A stretch of DNA of 64,000 nt, taken from contig VIIQ02000559.1 in assembly GCA_007449985.2 (NCBI GenBank), positions 588,501 to 652,500 on the forward strand, given 5' to 3'. Made by a program: the position numbers and the translations under genes. The stretch comes from Desmodesmus armatus (Eukaryota; Chlorophyta; Chlorophyceae; Sphaeropleales; Scenedesmaceae). Below the pieces are notes generated by a model. The model searched no databases, was not told where the DNA came from, and worked only from the letters and a program-made list of their open reading frames with translations. Each line of letters opens with the position of its first letter. The stretch's first letter is position 1. Positions 13,101-30,993 of the stretch are shown in pieces.

Positions 13101-16100
13101 CTCGTCATTCAACACACCACGCACCTGCAGATGACATAGCAACATGCAAAGTGACAAGTTGGCACCTGTAGTTCTGAAGCCCATACCTACAGTGCACACC
13201 TCGTAGGTAGCGACAAGCAACAGCCATTTGCACCTCTTCATCGTTCAGCACGCCACGCACCTGCACCCAACATATCAACAAGCACAATTACCAACCAATA
13301 ATGCAGGGGGTTGACCCTTTTCCCCGGCACTAGCCAGTGAGCAGATCTGCTCATAGGGGATTATCACATATATTAGCACCCTTTCTCTTCGCATTCGAGT
13401 GGGCGATTGAGACCACCCGCACAAGTACGTCAATTCTGGTACCTGATATCAATTACACAATGGCACTGTTACATGATGGTAGCGGCCGGCGAACAGCCAT
13501 TTTGGACCTCCTCATCGTTCAGCACACCACGCACCTGCACATGACATGATCATGAACAGTGCATGAGGCGCACTCACCAGCCCTGGCAGCAGTTGATACC
13601 TGCGAACTGTCTTTGCTCCACTTCGCCACCCCCATTGGCAACCCCTGTCGCCCCACACATGCCGGCAATGTAACCCCCACCACCGAAACACCACTTCCTA
13701 ACCCTACCTTGATGCCCGCAGGCCCGTTATAAGTGAACATGTTGGCTGGGTCTCCAGGGGTGCGTGAGCTGATGTTGCCGCCCCACAGCTTGTACAACAG
13801 CATACAGGCCTGCACACCCAGCTCAAACGAGGGCACCAGCAGCAGCAGCTGCGGCCCCTCCAGGTCCTCTGGGAAAAGCTCTGGGGGGTAGTCCAGCTTA
13901 GACAGCGCAGGCATCAGGAAGGAAGCTGTCTTGCCTGCAGCAAAGGTCAGCACAGGGACGAAAAAGGCGGGAAATCATGGCATCAGGAAAGATGCTGCCT
14001 TGCCTGCAGGAAGGGTCAGCACAGGGGCGTAAACCACCACTCGACCGTAGTCAGGGCCTTCAGGATTGCCGCTGGCTTCACTCAGCACCTCCTGAGTGTC
14101 AAGTGCAGCCACCTGGGAGTTGTAGTCCAGCACTCACAGACTCAAAGTCTCACAGCATTGTGATGCAGCACAACATTGACAAAGGACTTAACCAATAGGC
14201 TGAAGAACAGTGCGCAAGAAAGTGAGGAAAAGCTGGCGTGCACAGGATGAGAAGCTCCTGCTGCAGTGTTTCATTGATGCGGAGGAGTGAATGTTGATGT
14301 GGATGAGTGAATGTTGAGCAGAGGCAGCAGCAGGAGTCGGTGATGTGCAGGTCCCGCACTGCTGCATGTTTGGAAACACCTGCACACCCCATAGGGAGCC
14401 ACCATGGCTCCAGGAGGGCCATCATCATGGAACGCAACCATAAAAAAGGAACATGGGCAGCACAAGGACACACCTGAGCCTGTTTGTGAAGTAATCACAC
14501 AGTCTGCTCCAGAGAGGATGACCGGTGCTGCACGTCGCTGGACCTCTGCGTTTAGCACAAGAAGCAGGCAGCAGCAACATTACTCGCGTTAGAGACGCCC
14601 AGTTCAACCAGCCGCCAAGGAGTATACGGCAGCCCTGCCCCGTGCCGGTACTGCAGCAGCACTCTGCCACCATTGACAATAGGTATGATGAACCAAGGGC
14701 GTACTGTGTGTCCAGTTTCCAACTAGGCATTGAGAGTCCGACAAATTGCTGAGGTTCAAAGCACGTGCTGTAGCTGTCACCACTTTTCAACTGCGTGTCA
14801 TGCGCCCCTATCCCTGCCGCCGTGTGGGAGCCTGCAACGTGCTCTGCTGCTGTGCACCCCTTTCGTGGCAGCGGGGTGCCCTAACCACCCCCGATGCCCC
14901 CATCAAAACCTCCAGTCCAATAGCCCCCGAGTAAACCCCAACCCAATTCCGGCCCCACCTGTGGGGGAGAGGAAGCTCAGCCACTCTGCTCACCCAGCAA
15001 GGCAATGTGGCGCTTGCAGGTGCCCCTCCAATTCCCTGTTCAAACCCCTGACCACCCAAACCCTCAATCAATCCTGGGTTCCACCCCCCCCCCCCCCACA
15101 CACACACACACACCCTTGGGCCCACCTGTTGGGAAGAGGAAGCCCAGCCGCTCTGCCCGGTCTGCAAGCCAGTCTGGCACCCCAAGAGCCCTCCAGTCCA
15201 TTGGTCGGCTGATAACAGCACTGCCAGACTCGACTAGCTTCACATGTAGTCTTTCCTTGATCCTGCAGAACGACAAAATTCGTTTCAGGGTTGTGATTCA
15301 AGCGGTTCAAATTTTTTTCCGGTGTGAGCGGGCGCCATGACGTGGACGCGCGGCTGGCTGGCTGATGGTTATCTTTGCTGCTATTGCTGCCGAGGAGTTG
15401 GCTGCTGGTGGTGCAGATAGAGGCTTGGGCAGTCACTTCACCAACCAAGCCACAACAGCGGTTCAGCTGCCGCTCGCTGATGATGCTTGCTGCGGTTGGC
15501 TGCCTGCATGTGGCTTCTCGTCGCCTGGCTTACAAAACCCTACACCCTGACCCAAAATCTTGCTGATCCCTGCACCCTATCCCAAACCCTGGGAGCACCA
15601 CAGTGATTCAGGTGCTGCTGAGCTCAAACGTACACACTGTTCCTGCAGGCTCAGCAACCAATTGGTGTGCTGTGCTGAAACATACACACACGACTGCCAC
15701 GGGGTGATCACTACTGTTGATCTTGGAGCACACGTCGACTCACTGCGTTGCTAGCTGATAATCCTCTGTTGCGATTGCCACACCAAGTGCAGTCTGCAGC
15801 TGATTGGAGTCCATATGGCCAATGTTGGCCTTGATGGATGCATAGCTGGGGGGAGGTGCAGGCTGTTCTGTCTCCCACGGCAACGCATAGCTGGTGCTGG
15901 GTGTGCTGGGGTCGTTTGGTGCTGAGCCTTCATCTCCTGCAGGAGGTCCTGCATCGCTGCTGCTGTTGCTGCAGGAGACGACGCGCCTGCAGGCAGCAGC
16001 AGGGGCGGCACAGCGACAGATAGCAGGCTTGAGAGGCTGAAAAAGGAGAAGAGTATACCCTGCTGCTGTTGGCTGACAGTGGTTCTTCCACCCCCACCAT

Positions 16101-16403
16101 GCTGCTGTGTTTGCAAGCAGGCTGGGTTTGTGCAGCCGTATGCACTCAGGCGCATGCATGCAGGCCAAAAGCTGCATCAATGCATGCTTGCAAACATACA
16201 CAAGTTTGACAGTGACAGTGTGAGGCTTGTTTACACTTGCTGACTGCATACCTGTTCCTGAGGCTGTGCTGTGTGGTGTGGATGTGTTTGGTCTGCCTTC
16301 TGCCTACTGCTCCTGGATGCTGCCTGCGGCATGTGGTCTTGGCATGCTGAGGTGCCAAACTGCGACTTCCAAAGACCAGTCTGTGAGAGGCAAGCGCCTG
16401 CAT
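10128..16403 (-). CDS. Chloroplast DEAD-box ATP-dependent RNA helicase, RH58-like
   Basis: Eight exons, all phase-consistent, 842 aa: 16252-16403, 15744-15986, 15126-15262, 14474-14545, 13708-13934, 12987-13124, 11403-12608, 10128-10481. The N-terminus is rich in Arg/Ser/Gln/Thr without acidic residues and reads RRVVSCS at the exon 1/2 junction, typical of a chloroplast transit peptide. A UVR-like segment follows (LQTALGVAIATEDYQLATQ, then IKERL). Helicase motifs: Q region (LGFLFPTEVQRRAAPVIL), I (TGSGKT, split by an intron after TGSG), Ia (PSFELG, unusual; PTRELA/G is standard), a TPDM motif, II (VDEVD), III (GAT), IV (IIFARS), V (ARGLDLP) and VI (HRAGRAGR). A Gln/Ala/Gly/Ser-rich stretch of roughly 150 residues lies between II and III. 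By similarity to plant RH58 it should remodel chloroplast RNA. ATG at 16403 is preferred; an in-frame GTG lies 9 bases upstream. Introns carry partial exon copies. Confidence 0.88.
10681..10740 (-). repeat. Upstream copy of helicase last-exon 5' edge
   Basis: It matches the first ~45 bases of the exon at 10128-10481 (coding DATEYVHRAGRAGR and its acceptor) at high identity, 200-240 bases upstream in the gene sense. The acceptor is changed (CTGCAG to CTGTAG), so it is probably skipped. The intervening intron also repeats a GGCAGCAGAAG-containing unit near 10484-10560. Confidence 0.8.
11158..11273. repeat. 23-bp minisatellite, four copies plus a decayed one
   Basis: The unit TCTGCTCACAATCCACACTG plus three more bases repeats four times head to tail with 1-2 differences, then a shorter degenerate copy. 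It lies in the intron between the last two helicase exons. Confidence 0.9.
13190..13550 (-). repeat. Two upstream copies of helicase exon 6 5' edge
   Basis: Copies of the start of exon 12987-13124 (VRGVLNDEEVQMAVAGRYL, with acceptor) lie at about 13196-13265 and 13483-13545, both upstream in the gene sense. The first keeps an intact frame into the intron; the second is shorter and diverged. Only the third copy runs on to a correct donor, so it is taken as the functional exon. Confidence 0.85.
13977..14030 (-). repeat. Upstream copy of helicase exon 5 5' edge
   Basis: It copies the acceptor and first ~25 bases of exon 13708-13934 (AGKTASFLMP reads AGKAASFLMP here, then a stop). An open stretch just upstream of it (about 14000-14125, reading for example EVLSEASGNPEGPDYGR) looks exon-like but does not fit the phase of exon 4, so I leave it out of the model. 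Confidence 0.7.
14945..15012 (-). repeat. Downstream copy of helicase exon 3 3' edge
   Basis: The end of exon 15126-15262 (coding ADRAERLGFLFPT plus donor GTGGG) recurs in degenerate form about 115 bases downstream, again followed by GTGGGG. It is a same-orientation, truncated copy. Confidence 0.65.
15078..15113. repeat. Poly-C run followed by (CA)n
   Basis: A long C run passes directly into CACACA. The same composite occurs at 22962-23001. C runs passing into ACC units (44979-45004) or standing alone (33502-33510, 50411-50422, 53827-53837) occur elsewhere, and a G run lies at 31336-31350. All are intronic or intergenic. Confidence 0.9.
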
Positions 16404-17657
16404 GGCAAGCACACTGGCAAGCAGTATTGCTGCTTCTCTCCGACAGAACTGTTGTGGACCTGGTTGAGTCTGGCGGAGTCGGGTCTGATCAACAAACGCG
16501 CGAAATCTTCGAACAAAACAGCATGTACGTCAACAGTAGGCCCATGCAGAGGCTTCTTGTGTCGATGCTGGCAGTTACACAAATTGACCGCAGCACGACA
16601 GCTGCCCGTGCAAGGCAGAGAGCAAAGGGCTGCAGCAGCTCACAAACGGTGTATTGCAAGTTCTTCACACCTACAATACATGCGCAGATGGATCCAAACG
16701 CCGTGGGCCTGGTAGTGCCAGGCTGGCATCTGCAAAGCGCATACCCCCACGCTGCCACCCACTCAGTGACTGTCCTAGCAAACACCAGCGCGTGCGTGAA
16801 AACTTTCAACGTATCCATAGACAGTGCACCAATAACAACCTCCCCAACACCAGCAGTGCCCCTTCAACCGATACCAGCCCAATAGGTGCATTGTGGCCAT
16901 ATTGGGAATGGGGACCCCATGGGGACCCCATAGGGAACACTCCCCGCAGGCACTTGGCCAACGGCACACTCGCTGTTTGGCGGATGCAAAGCATGACATC
17001 AAATGTTTGATACTTTTGAAGTCAGCTGTACCTGCATCATACGGTTGCTATTACCGGTTGGTACCAATGAACTTGCATGCAGTTCATGGCAAGCCGGCAC
17101 CATTTTCACTGTTTTGAGTATTTGAGGCTGCAGTGCAGTTCAAACCAAACACAACACCACAGAACATGCCACTCCTCTCTGTACATGCCGGCTGACAATA
17201 CACATCACTGCTTGCTAAAGCCAACCCTCAAGTAGCCCAACTGTGTCGCATGCCCTTGCGCCCGCGTTTGAACGGGCAAGCTTGCTGCATGGGTACAAGT
17301 GGCTGGTCTGCTGTAGCCATCCTGCAAGCACACAAGCAGTTGCAGCAGACAGGAACAATAGACTTCTCATTTCATGTCAAACTGCGGGGCAATCAGGCAT
17401 GCCCACCACACATGTGACGTGCTGAAAGGGACACAGTGAAGGCTGGCCGCCCTACAGGCAAGTAATGTCACTGGCCCAGGCGAGTCTATCAAAAGGATTT
17501 CGGCAGGATGTTTTTGCATCTAAGGTCTCTCACCAACCCTTGCAAGCAGGTACAGTCTCTTAGGCAAGTGCTAGGCGTGATACAGGCAAACTGTGGGCAA
17601 GTCAGACGCATTTCACGCTATCCTCAACTTGGCCTGGAATCCAACCAGCAACGACTC
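16404..17657. other. Intergenic region between helicase start and fucosyltransferase end
   Basis: Upstream region of the helicase gene and 3' flank of the fucosyltransferase gene (both minus). Short open frames on both strands have no splice or domain support. A direct repeat of GGGGACCCCATGGGGACCCCAT type lies near 16911-16933. I see no RNA gene. Confidence 0.55.
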
Positions 17658-20600
17658 TCACCAGTCCTTGTCAAATAGGCAGGTTTTGTAGTTCGACTTG
17701 GGGTTGACCCTGTGTCGTGCTAGGAACTGGCAGAGCCCACACTCGTTGTTGGTCTTGCGATCTTCATACAAGTGCCTGAAGAGGGGGTTGGGTTGGTCCA
17801 GCGGCTGCAAGAGCAGGGAGGCACAACACATGAACCTCAGCGTCAGCAAAAGCAGGGGTGCGAGACCACGAATTGCAGGCGACACAGGCTGCACGCCCTC
17901 CATGTTGAGCCAACACCTGGATGCATTGTTCATCCAGACATTCAAAGACCCTCCGAGTTGGACACCCCTTTTGCAACATGCCAATGCGGCCTGTAGCCGG
18001 CTGTATGACAGTGCTTCATGGTTTGTCTCATTGCATGGCCAAGGATTTTCATCACTGGGCACCGTCCATCACTAGACACCGGGTTGCAGAGGCTGCACAG
18101 AACCATGCGTCGGCTGCATCTGCATGCATTGGCGAGTGTGTGACACGAGGGCCGCACTCGGGTGGTGGCTGTGCATATACACCATACATTAGACAATCAC
18201 GCACCGGGTCCGGCTGCGCACCTTTCTTTGCTTCCACGCCAACATGCTCTCATAGCGCTGCTTGTCACTGCCTATCTGGTGCAGGATGAAATCCAGCTCC
18301 TCTGGTGTGGCGGCATTGCCGGCGCCCGCTGGGTCAAACCTGAAGGCACAAGCAGAGCCAACGGTCAAAGTTTGTACACAACCCCACTCACGTGGGCAAT
18401 GTAGGCAAGAAACACTGCACGTCAGTGCTGCCGAGTTGAGTCAGGGGACTCTGTGCTACCCGCCACTGGCGACGTGATTATCAAATGCACACTACTAGTG
18501 CGGCGGCCGGGTCAGCGTGCCAAAACGCCTTGCTTCACGATCAGTGCCAGTTGCACTGCGCAGCCTCTGCCGTCATGCGAGGGTCGTACTGTTGACGCAT
18601 TGGTGATGCTTCGACCTGGAACCCACATCCCCCCTCACACACTCACATAATGAAGCTGTTGGGGTCAGGCACCACGTCGTAGACACTGAAGCTACCCAGA
18701 TACACAGGGATACAGCCGGCCCGTAGCCCATCCCAGATCTTCTCAGTGATGTAGTCCTGCCGAAGGCTGTTCTCCATAGTCACACAGAACTTGTACCTGC
18801 GCCACCCAGCCAGCAGTAAATTACTATGTCAGGTACAGCCTTTCCAAATCAATCTGCCTGCCCGTATGTGTCCGGTTAAACATATCATGGGTTAGTAGGG
18901 CTGTAGCTGGGGCATGCGAGTGTGAGTGAAGGCTTTGCATGGTTGCTTTCAACACAGCACCCTTCCTCCAGGTAGGATCGCTCAGCAGGGGCAACAGCAC
19001 TCACAGATGCCACAGTATCTATGCCAGGCAGCCCAACAGCATCCACAACAAGTGTTCCAGGCTGTATTTGTAACAAAAGCATCCTTGTCGCAGCATGCTT
19101 ACTCTGAGAATATCTGGAACTTGTTTGGTTTGTCTTCAGGCCATTCCATGTTGCGGTCACAGTTGCCATAGGAGTGCACTGGCACCTGCACAGCACAGCA
19201 CGGCACAGCATGGCGCCTCAGGTGGGGCTGTGCAGGCACCAGGAAATAGCATTCTGCGAAAATTGCACGGCAATAGATGTCTCAAAATGGGCTGCAAAAA
19301 AATGCCGGTGGAATTCAAGCAACGACTGAAAGCAAAGCAAGCTCAAGCAGCTTTGGCACAGAAGACAACTTGCAACCAGCGCAGACGTCTGCACGTGAGA
19401 CACATGGCAAGCAGTTGACCTCTGGAGGTCTCATCACATGCAAGTCCGCCAAGCACAACAGACTGAACCTGCAACAGCTTGCTGCAGGACAGCCATGTAC
19501 TGCAACATAGGCTATAGGCTAGGCTATATGCTATAGGCTATAGCCTATGTTGCAGTGCAACTCGCAAGTGCTGAGCACGGCACTCACAAGCCTTGTACTA
19601 CATCGGATGCCTGTTGCAATGCCAACGCATTGTTGCAGCAACACACAGACCTTCTAGAAAAACAGCCCTGCAGCCTACAGGCATACCTTTGCCTTGTCTC
19701 CTAGCTCAAGGAGGGCCTTCATCAAGTCTGAGCGGCCTGAGTCAGCCCCACAGTTACTGTTGATGTAGGCGATGGCATGCAGCTTCTTGTGAAATGGGAC
19801 TGGGGGGACATCAGGGTCCTGCACACCAAATGTCAGCAGAACAGGTGGTCAGCGCTGCGGGTTCTGGTGTAGTGGATCATCACCTGCCACTGCCTTTGGT
19901 GCTGCTGTCTTTGGTGGACGATATCGTCCACATCGATACCACAACGGATTGTGTACACAGGCGTGTTACGCAGGCAGCAGTCACATGCCATGGGGCCCAA
20001 CATATTTGCAAAGATTGAGGGTCAATGCCCTGGGTGTGCAACTCAGCCCCTTGGAACAGTAGCTGGTGTAGCCACAGCCATGGTGTCATGCAAGTGGCAT
20101 GATACAACAGCCTAGGCTGAGGCCTCATGATGCTTCAAAGAGCACATCTGCTGTGCTGCTTGCCTCAGGTCTGCTTACAAATCAATGCAAAGCGGAATGT
20201 CCGGCTCCTGTGCTGTGCTGCGCTATGTGTACGCGTGTGCTGTGCCATGCTGTTCCCACCCAAGCCTGCGCACCTTGAACATCAACTCAAGAGCCTCCTT
20301 GGAGTACCAACTGCAGCACGGCAGCACAAGGCAGTTTGTCATCATAAACTGTAAGATGTCAGCATAGTGTTGTGGGAGTAGTTGTGCTCAGACAGCCGGA
20401 GGCTGGGTCTACCCCTCGCTTTCACGCCCCCCAGCACTTGCAGCAACAGCGACAGTGAGTAAGTACCTCCCTTCCTTCCTTCTTGCATTAGCTCTGTTTC
20501 AAGCCAAGTGTATCTATCCATGAATTGTCAAAACTTCACTGTAGGCCTCATATCTACATGTGCCAACTCAGTGTGCTGATGACAGTATTGTCTTCACAAG

Positions 20601-21528
20601 ACTCACGTTGTGACTTGTGCGCAGTGTCGGTAACTCATCTCAGCATCAAATTGACACATCCAGCTTGGGTCATCCAGCTCTTCATAGTAAGCAGAGCTCT
20701 CGAGGCTCACCGCCACTCTCAGCTGTGTTGGAAAGGCTGTGCGGCGTGGCTTGCCTAGCCAAGAAGGCACGTGGTAGTGCAAGGCATCCGCGGTCTCTAA
20801 CAATGGCTGCGGGGTGGGGGAAACATTGGGGTGTGCGACAGACAGAGGGGTCAGAATGCCACATGGGGAGTAAGTGTATCTGGATGTATCTCCAACCAAC
20901 ATTCACCTGCTTGGCAGCGGTTGACTGTCGCACAGCTGGCAGCGTCCAGAAGAATCTGTTCGTCCTGGGCGCCCCCAACCCCTCAAACCCTTATACCTAC
21001 CTTGTTACCTTTTTTCCAAGAATCATGGTACCGGCAATCCAGCGGCACTCCATCTACAGAACATCCCTTGGTGTTTTCCGGCCCAATCTTCCAGAAAATA
21101 CTGGACATCAGCACGATATTGATAGGGGTGGCTGCTGCTGCTCGGAGCTTTGCCTGGTATTCAGGGTCTAGGGCCTGCTGTCTCTCAGCCTCTAGCCTGG
21201 CTAGCAAGTGGTTGGTCCAACTGCCAGTTGGCCTAGCACCATCCTGCCATGAAGGGGCTGCGTCACTAGTGACATACTCTGCGCTGCCGCGCCAGTTACT
21301 GCTGCCACTGCTGCTGTTTGTGCTGCTGCTGCTGCTGCTGCTTGTGGTGCTGCTAGTTCTGGAGGCATGGGCTGTGCATGCGCTGGATGTGCTGCTGCTG
21401 TTACATGGGAGGTGTTGCTGCTGCACCTGATGCTGCAGCTGTGCAAGCTGCTGCTGCAGCTGCTGCTGCTGTAGGTGCCTACAAGTGCATACATCAAACA
21501 GGATAAGCAGCAGAACAAGCAGCAGCAT
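17658..21528 (-). CDS. Alpha-1,3-fucosyltransferase-like glycosyltransferase (GT10)
   Basis: Eight exons in consistent phase, 464 aa: 21001-21528, 20607-20806, 20274-20310 (37 nt), 19687-19818, 19103-19185, 18647-18796, 18222-18339, 17658-17804. The N-terminus MLLLVLLLILFDV is a signal-anchor (type II Golgi topology), followed by a Gln-rich, then Ser/Thr-rich stem. Catalytic region: ADALHYHVPSWLG, an acceptor-side VSLESSAYYEELDDPSWM, HAIAYINSNCG, then the GT10 signature FCVTMENSLRQDYITEKIW with AGCIPVYLG. It should transfer fucose from GDP-fucose to N-glycans or wall glycoproteins; the acceptor is not predictable. A possible extra 5' exon at 22064-22137 joins in phase (2 to 2) through the acceptor just before the ATG and would lengthen the cytosolic tail. 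The final TGG-TGA overlaps a good donor (G|GTGAGA), so a further 3' exon is possible. Confidence 0.87.
19499..19556. repeat. Perfect 19-bp inverted repeat with AT-rich palindromic loop
   Basis: Arms 19499-19517 and 19538-19556 are perfect inverted copies (ACTGCAACATAGGCTATAG and its complement). The 20-base loop is made of further GGCTATA units. It sits in the fucosyltransferase intron between exons 19687-19818 and 19103-19185. Confidence 0.9.
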
Positions 21529-22521
21529 GGGTCTGAATGCAAGGGAGAACCAGTCACGGGAAAAGAAGTGACGGTTGAAAGGTGAGTTGGCTCAAATGAG
21601 GCCATGCACACAACAGTACAAGCACCCATGCAAAGCTGACAGCATCAAGAAGCTTTACTGTTCAAATTGGATGAAGGCTGCCGTTTTCTGAAGGCAGGCC
21701 AAGCTGCCTGGAAGACTGCAAACAGCTGGGTCGAGCCCACCAGTGCATTGCCCCTCCTCTGCCACGCTGCACTCTCTACATGTTGTGTGCATACAACACA
21801 GCAGCTGCACTCAAGCTACACTTACGAGTAAGGGACCAATGTGTAGTGCGTGAACACCCAAAGCATGAACAATGCGACGGCTGTCACAGCTGCTGTGTGC
21901 GCCAGCAGCACAGGGTGCTTTGCTCTCCAAGCTGCGGCCTTGCAAGCTGATAGTAGCTGTTGCATCGCACTTTATTCTGATTCTGATTCGGTGTCGATGT
22001 AGCAGAAAATCTAGCGGTCCTGCACCATTGAGCTGAGGTCCCTGGAGGGCTGTGGGTGCCCACCTGGGCCGGCCCAGGAAGATGTCAAGACTGGCAGGAT
22101 TTGCGGCCAACAGCGTCACCCTGACAGGCTCACGATACTGAGATAGCAACACTATCTGTCTACTGTTGTGATGCGCTCATATGCTCCCTCCGTGCGAACG
22201 GAATTGGTGTGTCTGCTGTACTGACTACTACGCTGTACAAGCAGGGCCATCCAGGGACCACAAGTGCATTGCAATTTACAGACATCCATACCTGTATGAA
22301 TTGCATCCGTTGCTGTGCAGTTCGGCTTCACCTGGCCCTAGGTTTTTTGGCCAACAGGAAGGTATGAGACGAAACTGACTGGTAGACATAGCATCTACAC
22401 CACGTAGGTTTTTTGAGAAACGTCCACAAAGTCAGCATTGTGAACGAAAAGGCATGTCGGAACTAGCAGCGATCTGACTCGTCACTATACATTCCATGAG
22501 TAGTTTCAGCATCTGATCAGG
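21529..22521. promoter_or_regulatory. Divergent promoter region, fucosyltransferase (-) / GDH (+)
   Basis: About 1 kb separates the two start codons, so both promoters should lie here. I see no convincing TATA box. The segment 22064-22137 on the minus strand is exon-like, with a pyrimidine-containing acceptor, an open frame (VRVTLLAANPASLDIFLGRP) and donor CAG|GTGGGC, and may belong to the fucosyltransferase gene. Confidence 0.5.
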
Positions 22522-29824
<7,303 letters not shown>

Positions 29825-29949
29825 GGTTTGACTGAGGGGCTTGCTCCAGGGCCCTGACTTAGAGGGGTCAGACACTGTTGCAGGACGATGCACATTGCAG
29901 CAAGATTGGTCGGCACACTACAGCTGCATTTGGTAGTTGCTGTTTGTCC

Positions 29950-30235
29950 ATGTTCGTTCTGTGTGGCTGCCAAGCGGGTGGCAACGGCAGAGCAGCACAG
30001 AGGTTTGAGGGGTTTGATGCAGTGCCCTGACCCTTGCTGACGGAGGGTCTTTGGTGTGGAGGGGGCTTGATGCAGTGACCTGATTGAGAGGGTCTCGCAC
30101 TGCTGCTGCAGACTGAGGCAGTTGGCAGCAAAGGTCCAAGCAGACCACAGGTTTCGTTGGTGCTTGTTCATGCATGTATTGCTCCTGGCTGTTCACTGAG
30201 GTGCCACAGCAGAGTACTGAGGCTTCAGCTGAGGG
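29950..30235 (+). repeat. Copies of GDH last-exon 3' edge in the 3' flank
   Basis: The end of the coding sequence (LAVKRVATAEQHRGF) recurs at about 29960-30008 and more weakly at 30187-30235. These lie beyond the stop codon, so here the duplication touches the 3' UTR rather than an intron. Confidence 0.7.
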
Positions 30236-30264
30236 ACTTGGTGAAGTGTGAGAGAAGGGTGTAC

Positions 30265-30269
30265 TGTAA
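30265..30269 (+). promoter_or_regulatory. Candidate TGTAA polyadenylation signal of GDH
   Basis: TGTAA, the common poly(A) signal of chlorophycean algae, occurs about 440 bases after the GDH stop. This rests on the motif alone. Confidence 0.35.
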
Positions 30270-30926
30270 CACCAGCTGCAGGGATGGGGCGTGTGGGAGG
30301 GTGTTGAAGTGCTTGCAGAGTGTATGGTTCCTGCAGCATGGCATCTGCTTTCTGTGGATCTGTGTACGCTGTGTTTCTGTAGTACTGTGACTGCAAGTGG
30401 TGGAACCTGCTGCTGCAGGGTGGAAGCCACCATCTGCTGTAGGAGGCCTGCAGGATCAATCCTCAAATCATTTGGCCCACAGACAGCACTGAAGTACAGG
30501 GCAAAGCCTGGCGACTCTCAACACGTGCAGCCAATTGCTGTTGCATGCGTTACACCAACACACCATGAGCGAGCACGAACCAATCGTTGAACCATGCGTT
30601 GTCAGCGTTTTGGTGACGTTGGCTAGGTGACAAACGGCAACAGAGAACACATCTCGACAACCACTGGTTGGCCAACCACATGTTGGCAGACAACTTGACT
30701 TCATGCCAGTACCACTACAGCCGATGTTGGCTGCAGTGCGGCAAACATGCCCAAAGACTGACTGACTGAAAAAAAAGAAGACTTCACACAAACTGGGTGA
30801 CGTCTCAGTCACCACAACCCAATAGTCACCAGCAGTCAAACCTCCTACCCCACAGCAACCGACAATGCAACTGCAGGTCTTTGACTTTTCGACCTCCCAG
30901 GTTGCCCACACATGACATGCAACACA

Positions 30927-30931
30927 TTACA
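30927..30931 (-). promoter_or_regulatory. Candidate TGTAA polyadenylation signal of the Cys-motif gene
   Basis: TGTAA on the minus strand about 63 bases after the stop codon at 30994. The distance is typical of an algal poly(A) signal, but the motif is short. Confidence 0.4.
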
Positions 30932-30993
30932 CAACTCCCAAAAAGCCACCGGCCAAACCTTATTTACGTCTCATAGCCAACCAGCCAGGGTTT

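Larger units (their letters stand above)
29825..30993. other. Convergent intergenic region between GDH and the Cys-motif protein
   Basis: It holds the GDH 3' flank with coding-edge copies, then unique sequence. Open frames here (for example 30468-30911 -) have no splice or domain support. I see no RNA gene. Confidence 0.55.
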
